NCBI RefSeq assembly: GCF_905220705.1
Contig: NZ_CAJNAT010000016.1
Location: 1-64,000, forward strand
Length of the DNA: 64,000 bases
Origin: Paraburkholderia domus
GTDB taxonomy: Bacteria > Pseudomonadota > Gammaproteobacteria > Burkholderiales > Burkholderiaceae
Direction: 5' to 3'
Each line of letters opens with the position of its first letter. Positions within the stretch are counted from its first letter, which is position 1. Of this stretch, positions 53,759 to 62,441 are shown piece by piece. The notes beneath the pieces were generated by a model that saw only the letters and a list, made by a program, of their open reading frames with translations, ran no database searches and was not told where the DNA came from. Position numbers and translations under genes: made by a program.

Positions 53759-55605
53759 TGACGCTGGACAAGCAGGTGGCCTCGCGGCAATCGGACCGGG
53801 GTGAGGCGGCCCAGCGGCAAGCGCCCGCGAGCCAGGCAGCCCTTCAGCAATCGGACCAAGACCCGGCGACCCAGCGGCAAGCAACCCTGCGCGCGGAGCA
53901 ACGCGAGGCGCTGTGCGCAGCGACCGTGCGCGCCCTCACCGGCGACGCCGCTTTGCACTACCGCGAAGGCCGGTTGTGCCGCGATCTGCGGCCTTTGCCG
54001 TTGCACGCGCCACATCTGCGCACCGACCCTCAGCAGGACGATTTCGCGTCCCTGCGCGGCGCCGCCGATGGCGCGGCTCTGCGACTCATTCACTCCGACG
54101 CGGCGCTGCACAGCCGGCTATGCCCGACCGATCCCGTCGAGCGCCTGGTGTTCGAACTGCTCGAGCAGCTGAGGTGCGAGACACAGACACCGCCTGGTAT
54201 GCCAGGCCTGGTGCAGAATCTGCGCGATCGTTTCGAGGCATGGTCGCGTGCCTTCTATCGCTCCGGGCTTGCCGAGGACCACCTTGGCATTCTCCTGTAC
54301 ACCGTGGCACAGATTGCGTGGTCGCGCCTGACGGGCTGGCCCGTGCTCGAACAGACCGAAGGCCTGATCGAAGCCACGCGCGCGGCCATCGTGCCGGTGT
54401 TGGGCGTGTCGCTGGCGGGCTTGCGCCGGCATCGGCAGGAGCAGGGCGCGTTCGCTGTCCATGCGCTGGAACTGGCGAGGCTGGTGGCCGAGATGATCCG
54501 CGCCGCCCGTGCCGAGGCGCTGGACGATGCTCAGGATGACCCGCAGGAGAGCGACGACAAAACCCCGCGCACGGCGTTCTCGCTCTGGTTCGACGTCGAG
54601 GACGACGAGTACAAGGACATGGCCGTTGCGCTCACCGGCAAAAGTCGCGTGCTCGAAGCCTCGGAACAGGGTTATCGCGCCTATACGACGCGCTATGACC
54701 GCGAGATTTCCGCGGGCGCGCAGGTGCGCAAGGCGTTGCTCAGCGAGTTTCGCGAGCGGCTCGACGAACGCGTCGCTGCCCAGGGCATCAACGTAGCGCG
54801 GCTCGCGCACGCGCTCAAGGCGGCGCTGGCGATACGGCAACGCGATGGCTGGTCGTTCGGTGAAGAGCATGGCCGCATCGATGGGCGGCGCCTCGCACAA
54901 CTGGTCAGTTCTCCCGCTGAACGGCGTCTGTTCAGGCTCGAGCGGAACACGCTCATGGCGGACTGCGTGGTCGGTTTTCTGATCGACTGCTCGGGCTCGA
55001 TGAAAGCGCATATCGAACCGGTGGCGATCGTGGTCGATATCCTCACGCGCGCGCTTGACCAGGCGGGTGTAACCACCGAGGTCCTGGGTTTCACCACCGG
55101 CGCCTGGAACGGCGGCCGGGCGCGGCTCGACTGGCTGGCACAGGGCCGCCCTCATCATCCGGGCCGGCTCAATGAAGTGTCTCATCTGGTCTTCAAGGAT
55201 GCGGACCGAAGCTGGCGACGCGCCCGCGCTGACATTGCCGCGCTCTTCAAGGCGGACCTGTTTCGCGAGGGTGTCGATGGCGAAGCGGTCGACTGGGCCT
55301 GTGTGCGTCTCGTCGCCCGTCCTGAGGCGCGGCGGATCCTGATCGTGATCTCGGATGGCAGTCCCATGGACAGTGCAACGGGCCAGGCTAACGACGCCTT
55401 CTATCTCGACAACCATCTCAAGGCCGTCGTGGCGCGCCATGAAGCCTCGCGCGACGTGGAGGTGCTGGGGTTGGGTGTCGGGTTGGATCTCAGTCCGTAT
55501 TACCGCCGCTGCCTGGCGGTGGATCTCACCGTGCCGCCGGACATGAAGCTGTTTGCGGAAATCGTAGGATGGATTGGTGGGCGCGGGCAGGCTGGCAGGA
55601 GGTAG
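53758..55605 (+). CDS. CobT-like VWA-domain protein, partner of the CobS-like ATPase
   Basis: A 615-residue protein. A Gln/Arg/Ala-rich low-complexity head with imperfect repeats (residues 1-45) is followed by a helical middle and a C-terminal von Willebrand factor A domain. The MIDAS motif is intact, Asp410, Ser412 and Ser414 in IDCSGSM, with 'VISDGSPMDSATG' as the later metal-binding loop. CobT with CobS forms the activator of cobaltochelatase; without CobN this pair probably serves another metalloenzyme or cofactor enzyme. Overlaps the ATPase gene by one base, so they are made in fixed ratio. Ends 213 bp before the convergent pta stop. Confidence 0.8.
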   Translation: MTLDKQVASRQSDRGEAAQRQAPASQAALQQSDQDPATQRQATLRAEQREALCAATVRALTGDAALHYREGRLCRDLRPLPLHAPHLRTDPQQDDFASLRGAADGAALRLIHSDAALHSRLCPTDPVERLVFELLEQLRCETQTPPGMPGLVQNLRDRFEAWSRAFYRSGLAEDHLGILLYTVAQIAWSRLTGWPVLEQTEGLIEATRAAIVPVLGVSLAGLRRHRQEQGAFAVHALELARLVAEMIRAARAEALDDAQDDPQESDDKTPRTAFSLWFDVEDDEYKDMAVALTGKSRVLEASEQGYRAYTTRYDREISAGAQVRKALLSEFRERLDERVAAQGINVARLAHALKAALAIRQRDGWSFGEEHGRIDGRRLAQLVSSPAERRLFRLERNTLMADCVVGFLIDCSGSMKAHIEPVAIVVDILTRALDQAGVTTEVLGFTTGAWNGGRARLDWLAQGRPHHPGRLNEVSHLVFKDADRSWRRARADIAALFKADLFREGVDGEAVDWACVRLVARPEARRILIVISDGSPMDSATGQANDAFYLDNHLKAVVARHEASRDVEVLGLGVGLDLSPYYRRCLAVDLTVPPDMKLFAEIVGWIGGRGQAGRR

Positions 55606-55818
55606 CCGGTCCCGCAGCCTTGCAGGAATAGCTTGCACAGAGAACACAGGATAAAGAGCGCAATCGATCACAACCAGCACGCCGAACCCACGGCGCCGCT
55701 ATTGTGACCAGCGCGGACACGGCGAGCGTGGCCTGTTTCCACACGCCGGCGCGCAGTGGTCCGTTTTACGCGCCGAATAGCGAATGCGTGGTCGAAGTTG
55801 CCGTAAACACGCGTCGTG

Positions 55819-56856
55819 TTATGACGCGAGCGGCGTCGTGTGTGCGTCCTGCGACGCTTCTGCGGTTTGCGCCTGCACGGCGGTCACCGCGATCACGTAG
55901 AAAATATCGTCCGCGCTACAGCCGCGCGAAAGATCGTTGGCCGGCTTTTTCAGGCCCTGCAACAAGGGGCCGATTGCCTTCGCATCGCCGATCCGCTCAG
56001 CCAGCTTGTAGCCAATATTGCCCGCTTCCAGGCTCGGGAAAATCAGCACGTTGGCGTGTCCCTGCACCTGTGAATGGTCGATTTTGCGCATGGCGATCTC
56101 GGAGACGAGGGCCGCGTCCAGTTGCACGTCGCCGTCGATCGCCAGATGCGGGCGCGCGGCTCTCACCTGGCGCGTCGCTTCCACGACCTTGTCGACGGCC
56201 GCGTGCCGTGCGCTGCCACTGGTCGAAAACGACAGCATGGCCACGCGCGGCTCCTCCATCAGCAGGCTTTGCGCGCTATCGGCCGCCGCCATCGCAATCT
56301 GAGCGAGTTCACCAGCATCAGGGTCCACCACCAGCCCGCAGTCGGAGAAAATCAGGCCGCCTTTGAGCGTGTGGAAGGGCTCGCACAACATCATCAGGAA
56401 GAAGCTCGACACGAGCTTGAACGACGGATGAATACCGATGATCTGGATCGCCGTGCGGACCACGTCGGCGGTCGTGTGGACGGAGCCGGCCACCGAGCCG
56501 TCGGCATGACCGAGCCGCACCATCAGGTTGGCGAAGCAGAGGGGCTTGATGATTTCCTGCCTGGCTTCCTCCAGCGTCATGCCTTTCTTGCTGCGCAGTG
56601 CGAAGAGCGCTTCGGAAAACGACGGGGCGAGCGGCGAGGTTGCAGGATCCACCAGTTCCATGCCGGACAGGTCGATGTTTTGTTCGGCAGCGGCCGTGTG
56701 AATGCGCTCAGCCGGACCGACCAGCACGATGCGGGCGATGCCTTCACGCGTGGCGCGTTGCGCGGCCTCCAGCATGCGGGGATCTTCCGCTTCGCAGAGC
56801 ACGATGCGTCTTGGCGAAGTGCGAGCGCGCTCGATGATGCGATTGATGGCTTTCAT
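55819..56856 (-). CDS. pta: phosphate acetyltransferase of sulfonate catabolism
   Basis: A 345-residue phosphotransacetylase, the single-domain type. It turns acetyl phosphate from Xsc plus CoA into acetyl-CoA. Motifs: 'GSVAGSVHTTADVVRTAIQIIG' (CoA/phosphate site, about residues 118-139), 'FSDCGLVVDPDAGELAQIA', and 'RVAMLSFSTSGSA' with the conserved Ser-Thr-Ser. The C-terminus has a non-conserved tail of about 25 residues. It follows xsc on the minus strand with a 149-bp gap that contains a strong hairpin. Pairing with xsc is the standard arrangement in taurine and isethionate degraders. Confidence 0.92.
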   Translation of the reverse strand: MKAINRIIERARTSPRRIVLCEAEDPRMLEAAQRATREGIARIVLVGPAERIHTAAAEQNIDLSGMELVDPATSPLAPSFSEALFALRSKKGMTLEEARQEIIKPLCFANLMVRLGHADGSVAGSVHTTADVVRTAIQIIGIHPSFKLVSSFFLMMLCEPFHTLKGGLIFSDCGLVVDPDAGELAQIAMAAADSAQSLLMEEPRVAMLSFSTSGSARHAAVDKVVEATRQVRAARPHLAIDGDVQLDAALVSEIAMRKIDHSQVQGHANVLIFPSLEAGNIGYKLAERIGDAKAIGPLLQGLKKPANDLSRGCSADDIFYVIAVTAVQAQTAEASQDAHTTPLAS

Positions 56857-56917
56857 GGCACTGGGCAGTGGTCACGGTTGAAATCACGTTGAAAAGCGGG
56901 AGTGGCAAACAAAGAGA

Positions 56918-56948
56918 CCGGAAACGGCAGGGGAAACCCCGTTTCCGG
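56918..56948 (-). other. hairpin between xsc and pta
   Basis: Perfect 10-bp arms CCGGAAACGG and CCGTTTCCGG around 11 bases. On the minus strand it is followed by tctctttgttt, a weak T-rich tract. It may be a leaky terminator or an RNA stability element that sets xsc above pta expression. Confidence 0.65.
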
Positions 56949-57005
56949 CCCGCCGGGCAGCGGGAATGCATCTCCCGGCGCCCGGACCGTCAGACAACGG
57001 TTGGG

Positions 57006-58808
57006 TCAGACATAGTCCTTGTACTTGTCGAGCAGGCGCACGGGCTTGGCCAGCGCATCGCGGCGGAACGGATCGCCGAGTTCGCGGGTGCACATGATCT
57101 CGATGATGGTGGTCTTGCCGTGGTTCATCTGTGCATCGATCGCCCGCTTCAACGCGGGGCCGACGTCCTCGAGCCGGTCCACCGTGATACCCTCCGCGCC
57201 CATCGCGCGAGCGATGTCGGCGAAGCTCTGGTTGTCGAGTTCACCGGCGACGAAGCGGCGGTTATAGAAGTCGACCTGGTTTTTCTTCTCGGCGCCCCAT
57301 TGGCGGTTGTGGAAGACCACCGCGGTGACCGGAATGTTGTGACGCACGCAGGTCATGGTTTCCATCAGACTCATGCCCCAGGCGCCATCGCCGGCGTAGG
57401 AAACAGCGGGGCGATGCGGTGCTGCAACCTTGGCGCCGATGATGGTCGGGAACGCGTAGCCGCAGTTGCCCCAGCTCATCGCGGCGAAGAAGCTGCGCGG
57501 CTTGTTGAAACGCAGGTAGCTGTTGGCCACGGAGTTGATGTTGCCGATGTCGGTGGAGACCATCACGTCTTCCGGCATGGCCTTTTCGAGTTCGCGCAAC
57601 ACCTGGCGCGGATGCAGATAGTTGCCGCCGCCAGGCGTGCGCTCGTTCTTCTGCTCCTCGATCATGTCCAGGCTGTAGGGGTCGCGCTCATGCGTCCAGC
57701 CGTCCAGTTCCTTCTCCCATGCAGCCTTCTCGGCGGCGATCTGGCCGGCGCGCTCTTCACGCGTGGCGTCGCAGGCGAGGGTGCGGCCGTCGAGGCGCTG
57801 CGTGAGCGCAACCGCGGCGGCCTTGGCATCGCCGCAGATGCCCACGGAGATCTTCTTCACCAGGCCGAGCATCTTGTGGTCGGCATCGATCTGGATGATT
57901 TTGGCGTTCTGCGGCCAGTAGTCCATGCCGTGCTGCGGCAGCGTGCCGAACGGTCCCAGACGTGAACCGAGCGCGATCACCACGTCGGCGCGCTGGATCA
58001 GCTTCATCGCAGCTTTGGAGCCTTGATAGCCGAGCGGGCCGCACCACAGCGGGTGGCTGGCGGGGAAGGAGTCGTTATGCAGGTAGCTGTTGACGACCGG
58101 CGCGCCCAGACGCTCGGCCAGCGCCTTGCATTCCTCGATCGCGTCGGCCATGACCACGCCGCCGCCGGAGATGATGACCGGGAACTTGGCCTCGGCGAGT
58201 AGTTCGGCCGCTTCGTTCAGGCGTTGATCGCCACCGGGGCCGCGGTCGAGACGCTGCGGTTGCGGAATCTCGGCCTTGATCTGGCCGTAGAAGTAGTCGC
58301 GCGGAATGTTGAGCTGGGTCGGGCCCATCTCGGCCAGCGCGCGGTCGAAGCAGCGGCCGGTGAATTCAGCCATGCGCGCAGGATGGGTGACGTGGCCCTG
58401 ATACTTGGTGAACTCCTGGAACATCGGGAGTTGCTTCGCTTCCTGGAAGCCGCCCAGACCGATGCCCATGGTGCCGGCCTCGGGCGTGATCATGACCACG
58501 GGGCTGTGCGCCCAGTAAGCCGCGGCGATGGCGGTCACGCAATTGCTGATGCCCGGGCCGTTCTGGCCGATCACCACGCCATGGCGGCCCGACACGCGGG
58601 CATAGCCGTCGGCCATGTGGCCGGCGCCCTGCTCGTGCACCACGGGGATGAGACGGATGCCGGCGGGCGCGAAGATGTCCATGGCGTCCATGAAGGCCGA
58701 GCCCATGATGCCGAACATATCGGTCACGCCGTTTGCGGCCAGGGTTTCGACGAATGCTTCCGACGGGGTCATGGCCTGCGGGCCGCTGATGGGGGTGTGA
58801 TCGCTCAT
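57006..58808 (-). CDS. xsc: sulfoacetaldehyde acetyltransferase
   Basis: A 600-residue thiamine diphosphate enzyme (EC 2.3.3.15). It splits sulfoacetaldehyde with phosphate into acetyl phosphate and sulfite. The N-terminal 'GIMGSAFMDAMDIF' and 'VVHEQGAGHMADGYARVSG' regions carry the conserved Glu that activates thiamine. The C-terminal ThDP motif starts GDGAWGMSLMETM and ends with Asn and Arg-Gln-Trp. Length and these motifs separate Xsc from acetolactate synthase (which lacks the IMGSAFMDAMD segment). This is the hub of the island: taurine and isethionate both arrive here. Promoter with two operator copies lies upstream. Confidence 0.95.
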   Translation of the reverse strand: MSDHTPISGPQAMTPSEAFVETLAANGVTDMFGIMGSAFMDAMDIFAPAGIRLIPVVHEQGAGHMADGYARVSGRHGVVIGQNGPGISNCVTAIAAAYWAHSPVVMITPEAGTMGIGLGGFQEAKQLPMFQEFTKYQGHVTHPARMAEFTGRCFDRALAEMGPTQLNIPRDYFYGQIKAEIPQPQRLDRGPGGDQRLNEAAELLAEAKFPVIISGGGVVMADAIEECKALAERLGAPVVNSYLHNDSFPASHPLWCGPLGYQGSKAAMKLIQRADVVIALGSRLGPFGTLPQHGMDYWPQNAKIIQIDADHKMLGLVKKISVGICGDAKAAAVALTQRLDGRTLACDATREERAGQIAAEKAAWEKELDGWTHERDPYSLDMIEEQKNERTPGGGNYLHPRQVLRELEKAMPEDVMVSTDIGNINSVANSYLRFNKPRSFFAAMSWGNCGYAFPTIIGAKVAAPHRPAVSYAGDGAWGMSLMETMTCVRHNIPVTAVVFHNRQWGAEKKNQVDFYNRRFVAGELDNQSFADIARAMGAEGITVDRLEDVGPALKRAIDAQMNHGKTTIIEIMCTRELGDPFRRDALAKPVRLLDKYKDYV

Positions 58809-58835
58809 GAGGCTTGTCTCCGCTGTTTAATGAAA

Positions 58836-58859
58836 CCGGAACATTTTGTTCCGAAAAGT
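58836..58859 (-). promoter_or_regulatory. operator, xsc promoter proximal copy
   Basis: Plus-strand core CGGAACATTTTGTTCCG, a near-perfect 17-bp palindrome, followed by AAAAGT. It lies just downstream of the predicted -10 on the xsc strand, which would repress when bound. Confidence 0.75.
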
Positions 58860-58869
58860 GGTTATCTAA

Positions 58870-58898
58870 AATGTAGAGCATGCACCCGTGATGGTCAA
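58870..58898 (-). promoter_or_regulatory. sigma-70-type promoter of xsc
   Basis: On the minus strand TTGACC (58893-58898), a 17-base spacer, and TACATT (58870-58875). Reads into xsc, with about 60 bases of leader. Operator copies flank it on both sides. Confidence 0.7.
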
Positions 58899-58915
58899 TA
58901 GGTGATGCTAGATAA

Positions 58916-58939
58916 ATGGAACAATTCGTCTCGAAAATT
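58916..58939 (-). promoter_or_regulatory. operator, xsc promoter distal copy
   Basis: Plus-strand core GGAACAATTCGTCTC followed by GAAAATT. It lies upstream of the -35 of the xsc promoter, 57 bases beyond the proximal copy end; the two copies could be bridged by a regulator dimer pair. Confidence 0.7.
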
Positions 58940-58977
58940 AAAGAATGCGATGCTGCGGAAGATGCATGGGGCGCGGC

Positions 58978-60432
58978 TCAATCCCAAGGCAGCGAATAGG
59001 TCTTCACGTTGGTGAAGCTTTTCATCGCTTCCTGGACCCCTTCCTTGTAGCCAAGACCCGAATCCTTGATGCCGCCGAACGGCGTCAACTCGAGTCGGTA
59101 ACCCGGCACTTCGCGCACGTTCACACTGCCCACCTCCAGTTCGGCGATAAAGCGCGTGATGTAGTCGAGGCGATTCGTGCAGACCGAAGACGAGAGCCCG
59201 TAGTCAGTCGAATTGGAAATCCGGATCGCATCGTCGATATCGCGAAAGCGGATCACCGGCGACACGGGACCGAAGGTTTCGTATTTGACGAGCGGCATGT
59301 CCGGGCTCACATGATCGAGAACCGTCGGCGAATACAACGCGCCTTCGCGAAGGTTGCCCAGCAGCAACGTCGCGCCGCGGCTGATCGCATCGTTCACCTG
59401 AGCTTCGAAAAATTTCGCTGCCGCTTCGTCGATGACGGTGCCCATGTCGGTCGCCGGATCGGTAGGGTCGCCGTAACGTATGGCCCGGCTCTTCTCCACG
59501 AGCAGTTCGACGAAGCGGTCGGCCACTGCCTCGTGCACCAGAATTCGCTTGACCGCGGTACAGCGCTGGCCGGAGTTCTTGTAGGAGCCGGAGACGGCGA
59601 GCGTGCTGGCTTCTTCCAGGTCGGCGTCTTCCATCACGATGATCGGATCGTTGCCGCCGAGTTCGAGTACTGCGCGTCGATAGCCCATCTTGCTGGCGAT
59701 ATATTTGCCGATCTGCACGCCGCCCGTGAACGTGATCAGATCGACGTGTTCGTTTGTGATCAGTTCGTCGGCGATGTCTTTCGGGTCGCCGGTGATGACC
59801 TGCAACATTTCTTGCGGCAGGCCGGCCGCGTAAAAGATATCCGCGAGCAGGAAGGTGGACAGCGGCACCTTTTCGGAGGGCTTGACGACGATGCGGTTGT
59901 TGGTCGCGATGGACGGCACGATTTTGTGCGCAACCTGATTCATCGGATGGTTGAACGGGGTGATTGCGGAGATGACGCCGAGCAGGGGATCGCGCTGGGT
60001 GTAGACGCGGCGCTTCTTGCCGTGCGGCGTGAGATCGCAGGAAAACACCTGGCCGTCGTCCTTCAGCGCTTCATTGGCGCCGAAAGTCATGACGTCGGCG
60101 ACGCGGCCTGCTTCGTACAGCGAGTCTTTCTTGCACAGGCCGGACTCGGCGGTGATCAGATCGGCGATTTCTTCGGTACGCCGACGGACCATGTCCGCAG
60201 CACGCAGCAGGATCTGTGAGCGCTCGTAGCGCGTGAGCCTCGCCCGATATTGGTGTGCCCAGGCAAACGCGTGTTGCACGTCGGCCAGTGTCGCCTTGGG
60301 CACCGTGCCGACCAGTTCGCCGTTATAGGGATTGAAGACTTCGATGATCTCCGTGCGCCGGATCTTTTCTCCGCCGATACGCAGCGATTCATGACGGACC
60401 TGCAAACCCGGTACTTCCGCAATCGAATTCAT
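58978..60432 (-). CDS. aldehyde dehydrogenase, PhnY-like
   Basis: A 484-residue NAD-dependent aldehyde dehydrogenase, closest in my memory to phosphonoacetaldehyde dehydrogenase PhnY. The catalytic Cys lies in NSGQRCTAVKRI, the general base Glu in VLELGGNDPIIV, and the NAD strand 'DLITFTGGVQIGKYI' is clear. Phosphonoacetaldehyde and sulfoacetaldehyde are near isosteres, so here it may oxidise sulfoacetaldehyde to sulfoacetate (as SafD does in Neptuniibacter) as an overflow branch, or handle ciliatine-derived phosphonoacetaldehyde. No phosphonate genes are next to it. Start at 60430-60432 with GGAGG upstream. It is on the same strand upstream of xsc with 170 bp between. Confidence 0.8.
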   Translation of the reverse strand: MNSIAEVPGLQVRHESLRIGGEKIRRTEIIEVFNPYNGELVGTVPKATLADVQHAFAWAHQYRARLTRYERSQILLRAADMVRRRTEEIADLITAESGLCKKDSLYEAGRVADVMTFGANEALKDDGQVFSCDLTPHGKKRRVYTQRDPLLGVISAITPFNHPMNQVAHKIVPSIATNNRIVVKPSEKVPLSTFLLADIFYAAGLPQEMLQVITGDPKDIADELITNEHVDLITFTGGVQIGKYIASKMGYRRAVLELGGNDPIIVMEDADLEEASTLAVSGSYKNSGQRCTAVKRILVHEAVADRFVELLVEKSRAIRYGDPTDPATDMGTVIDEAAAKFFEAQVNDAISRGATLLLGNLREGALYSPTVLDHVSPDMPLVKYETFGPVSPVIRFRDIDDAIRISNSTDYGLSSSVCTNRLDYITRFIAELEVGSVNVREVPGYRLELTPFGGIKDSGLGYKEGVQEAMKSFTNVKTYSLPWD

Positions 60433-60621
60433 GTTGCCTCCAGCGATAACAGACAGCTGAAGTATTGCGGAGGGCACCACTAGCGGAGTAGTGCCAGCCG
60501 CCGCCAATCGCTGAGTCCAAGCTGGCGTGGGGCGCTGTATGGCGCCGACGCTAATTCCCCCTCGCCGCGGTGTGCGCCTCGAACGCGATCAGCTGGGAGA
60601 CGCCCCGCACCATGGGACGAA

Positions 60622-60642
60622 AGCGGCCGCTATCGGGCCGCT
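60622..60642 (-). other. hairpin after tauC
   Basis: Arms AGCGGCC and GGCCGCT around 7 bases, 30 bp after the tauC stop on the minus strand, followed only by a short TTT. Possible weak terminator of tauABC. Confidence 0.45.
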
Positions 60643-60671
60643 CTCAATCGATTGCACTCGCCACTCGCCGG

Positions 60672-61592
60672 TTACACGCGGCCTTTCCACGGCACCAGCA
60701 CGCGCTCGAGGTGGCGCATCAACAAGTCAAAGCACAAAGCAAAGAAGCCAATCACGACGATGCCCATGATCACCACGTCGCTGGCAAGGAACTCTGCGGC
60801 GTTGAGCACCATGAAGCCAAGGCCGCTCGTCGACGCCACCATTTCCGCGGCAACCAGTGTCGTCCAGCCGACGCCAATGCCTATGCGCATACCCGTGAAG
60901 ATCTCCGGCAGCGCGGATTTCAGAATCACATACAACACGACCTGCGTGCGCGAGGCGCCCATCGAATAGGCCGCGTGAATCTGCTCGATCGACACGGAAC
61001 GTACGCCGGATCGTGCGGCAATGGCGAGAGGCGCGAAGATGGCGAGATAGATGAGAAAGACTTTGGAGAATTCACCGATACCAAACCAGATGATGATGAG
61101 CGGCAAATAGGCGAGCGGCGGAAGCGGCCGATAAAACTCGATCGGCGGATCGAAGATGCCGCGCGCAAAACGCGAGACACCCATCATCACGCCGATTGGA
61201 ATCGCGGTCAGACAGGCGAGCGCGAAGGCGCCGAACACGCGCAGCAAGCTGATACCGGTGTGCTGAATGAGCGTGGAGCCGGCGAAACCCTCGGTGGCGA
61301 CAAACACGAACTTTGCATACACCGCTTGCGGCGATGGCAGAAAGAGCGGCTTGATCCAGTGAAGGTTCGTCGCGACAAACCACAGACCGATGAATAGGCC
61401 AACGGTCACGAGGCTCGCGACGATGCTGCTGCCTTGACCCGGCACGCCGAATGTATCGCCTGGCTTGGCGGGTTTCTTGGCGAGAAGCCGTGGACGTCGA
61501 CCGGGCGTGCGTGGTGGCTCGACCTGCGTGTCGGATCCCAGCGGGGCGTGATGGCCGTGCGCAAGGACATGAGCCCGTTTTGAACTAAACAT
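60672..61592 (-). CDS. tauC: taurine-type ABC transporter permease
   Basis: A 306-residue permease with a 55-residue cytoplasmic, Pro/Arg-rich N-terminus and about six helices. The EAA loop is 'HAAYSMGASRTQVVLYVILKSALPEIFTGMRIG' over residues 200-232 (region). SsuC/TauC type: 'FYRPLPPLAYLPLIIIWFGIGE' is the signature in the middle. With TauA and TauB it imports taurine or related alkanesulfonates. The gene starts 8 bases inside tauB's end (overlap 61585-61592), so they are coupled. Confidence 0.92.
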   Translation of the reverse strand: MFSSKRAHVLAHGHHAPLGSDTQVEPPRTPGRRPRLLAKKPAKPGDTFGVPGQGSSIVASLVTVGLFIGLWFVATNLHWIKPLFLPSPQAVYAKFVFVATEGFAGSTLIQHTGISLLRVFGAFALACLTAIPIGVMMGVSRFARGIFDPPIEFYRPLPPLAYLPLIIIWFGIGEFSKVFLIYLAIFAPLAIAARSGVRSVSIEQIHAAYSMGASRTQVVLYVILKSALPEIFTGMRIGIGVGWTTLVAAEMVASTSGLGFMVLNAAEFLASDVVIMGIVVIGFFALCFDLLMRHLERVLVPWKGRV

Positions 61593-62400
61593 GTGTCACC
61601 TCGGCCTCGGCGGTGTGCATTTTCTCGTCGCCGTAAATGATGCTGAGCACGCGCTCGCGCATCTCGATGAAATCGGGGCTCGACTTGATCGCGCGCGCGT
61701 CGCGTGTTTCGAGAAAGCGTCGATTGAAATCCAGCTCGTAGGTGTGCGTGATGCGCCCGGGACGCGGCGACATCACGACCAGGTGGCTGGCCAGAAAGAG
61801 CGCCTCCTCGACGCTGTGCGTGATGAAGAAAAACATCTTGTTGGTCTTCGTCCAGACGTCGAGCAGCAGCTCCTGAATGGTTTCACGGGTGAGCGCGTCG
61901 AGCGCGGCCATCGGCTCGTCCATCAGCAGCATGGCGGGGTCGCAGGTCAGCGCGCGGGCGATGCCGACGCGCTGCTGCATCCCGCCGGAGAGCTGATAGA
62001 TCATGTGCTTGTGAAAGTCCTGCAAGCCGACCAGCGCCAGATTGCGCGTGGCGATGTCGCGCCGCTGTGCTTTCGGCACGCCCTGAAGCTTCAGGCCGAA
62101 CTCGGCGTTATCGATCACGTTGAGCCACGGCAACAGGGCGTGCTTCTGGAACACGACGCCACGGTCGGCGCCCGGTCCGGCGATCGGCGAACCGCCGAGC
62201 AGCAGCTCGCCGCTGGTCGGCGCGATGAAGCCGGCCATGAGCGAGAGCAGGGTGGTCTTGCCACAACCCGATGCACCGAGCGCGACCACGAAGTCGCCCG
62301 AGTTGATCGTCAGATTGATGTTGTCGAGCGCGTGCACCGTCTGACCGGCCTTGCGGCCCGGAAAGACCACGCTCACATTCTTGACTCTCATGCTTTCCAT
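61585..62400 (-). CDS. tauB: taurine-type ABC transporter ATP-binding protein
   Basis: A 271-residue ATPase. Walker A GASGCGKTT, signature LSGGMQQRV, Walker B MLLMDEPMAALD, H-loop in FFITHSVEEAL. It belongs to the SsuB/TauB nitrate-sulfonate group. The start at 62400 has a full AGGAGG site 4 bases upstream; an alternative ATG 9 bases later is less well spaced. The gene lies between tauA and tauC. It couples ATP hydrolysis to sulfonate uptake. Confidence 0.94.
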   Translation of the reverse strand: MESMRVKNVSVVFPGRKAGQTVHALDNINLTINSGDFVVALGASGCGKTTLLSLMAGFIAPTSGELLLGGSPIAGPGADRGVVFQKHALLPWLNVIDNAEFGLKLQGVPKAQRRDIATRNLALVGLQDFHKHMIYQLSGGMQQRVGIARALTCDPAMLLMDEPMAALDALTRETIQELLLDVWTKTNKMFFFITHSVEEALFLASHLVVMSPRPGRITHTYELDFNRRFLETRDARAIKSSPDFIEMRERVLSIIYGDEKMHTAEAEVTHV

Positions 62401-62441
62401 GTTGCCTCCTGATTCGACAGAACCGGCTTAAGTCGCTTAAA

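Noticed and set aside
52769..55605. Aerobic cobalamin synthesis (cobaltochelatase) genes
   Set aside because: CobN and all other cob genes are absent around the pair, and their promoter motif links them to xsc instead.
54118..55680. 520-codon open frame on the minus strand opposite the CobT-like gene
   Set aside because: The + strand VWA motifs are intact and coupled to the ATPase; the antisense product shows nothing.
55526..55744. 72-codon frame on the minus strand with a signal-like start
   Set aside because: It overlaps the CobT-like gene end, has no ribosome site, and the rest of the product is Arg/Ser/Cys-rich filler.
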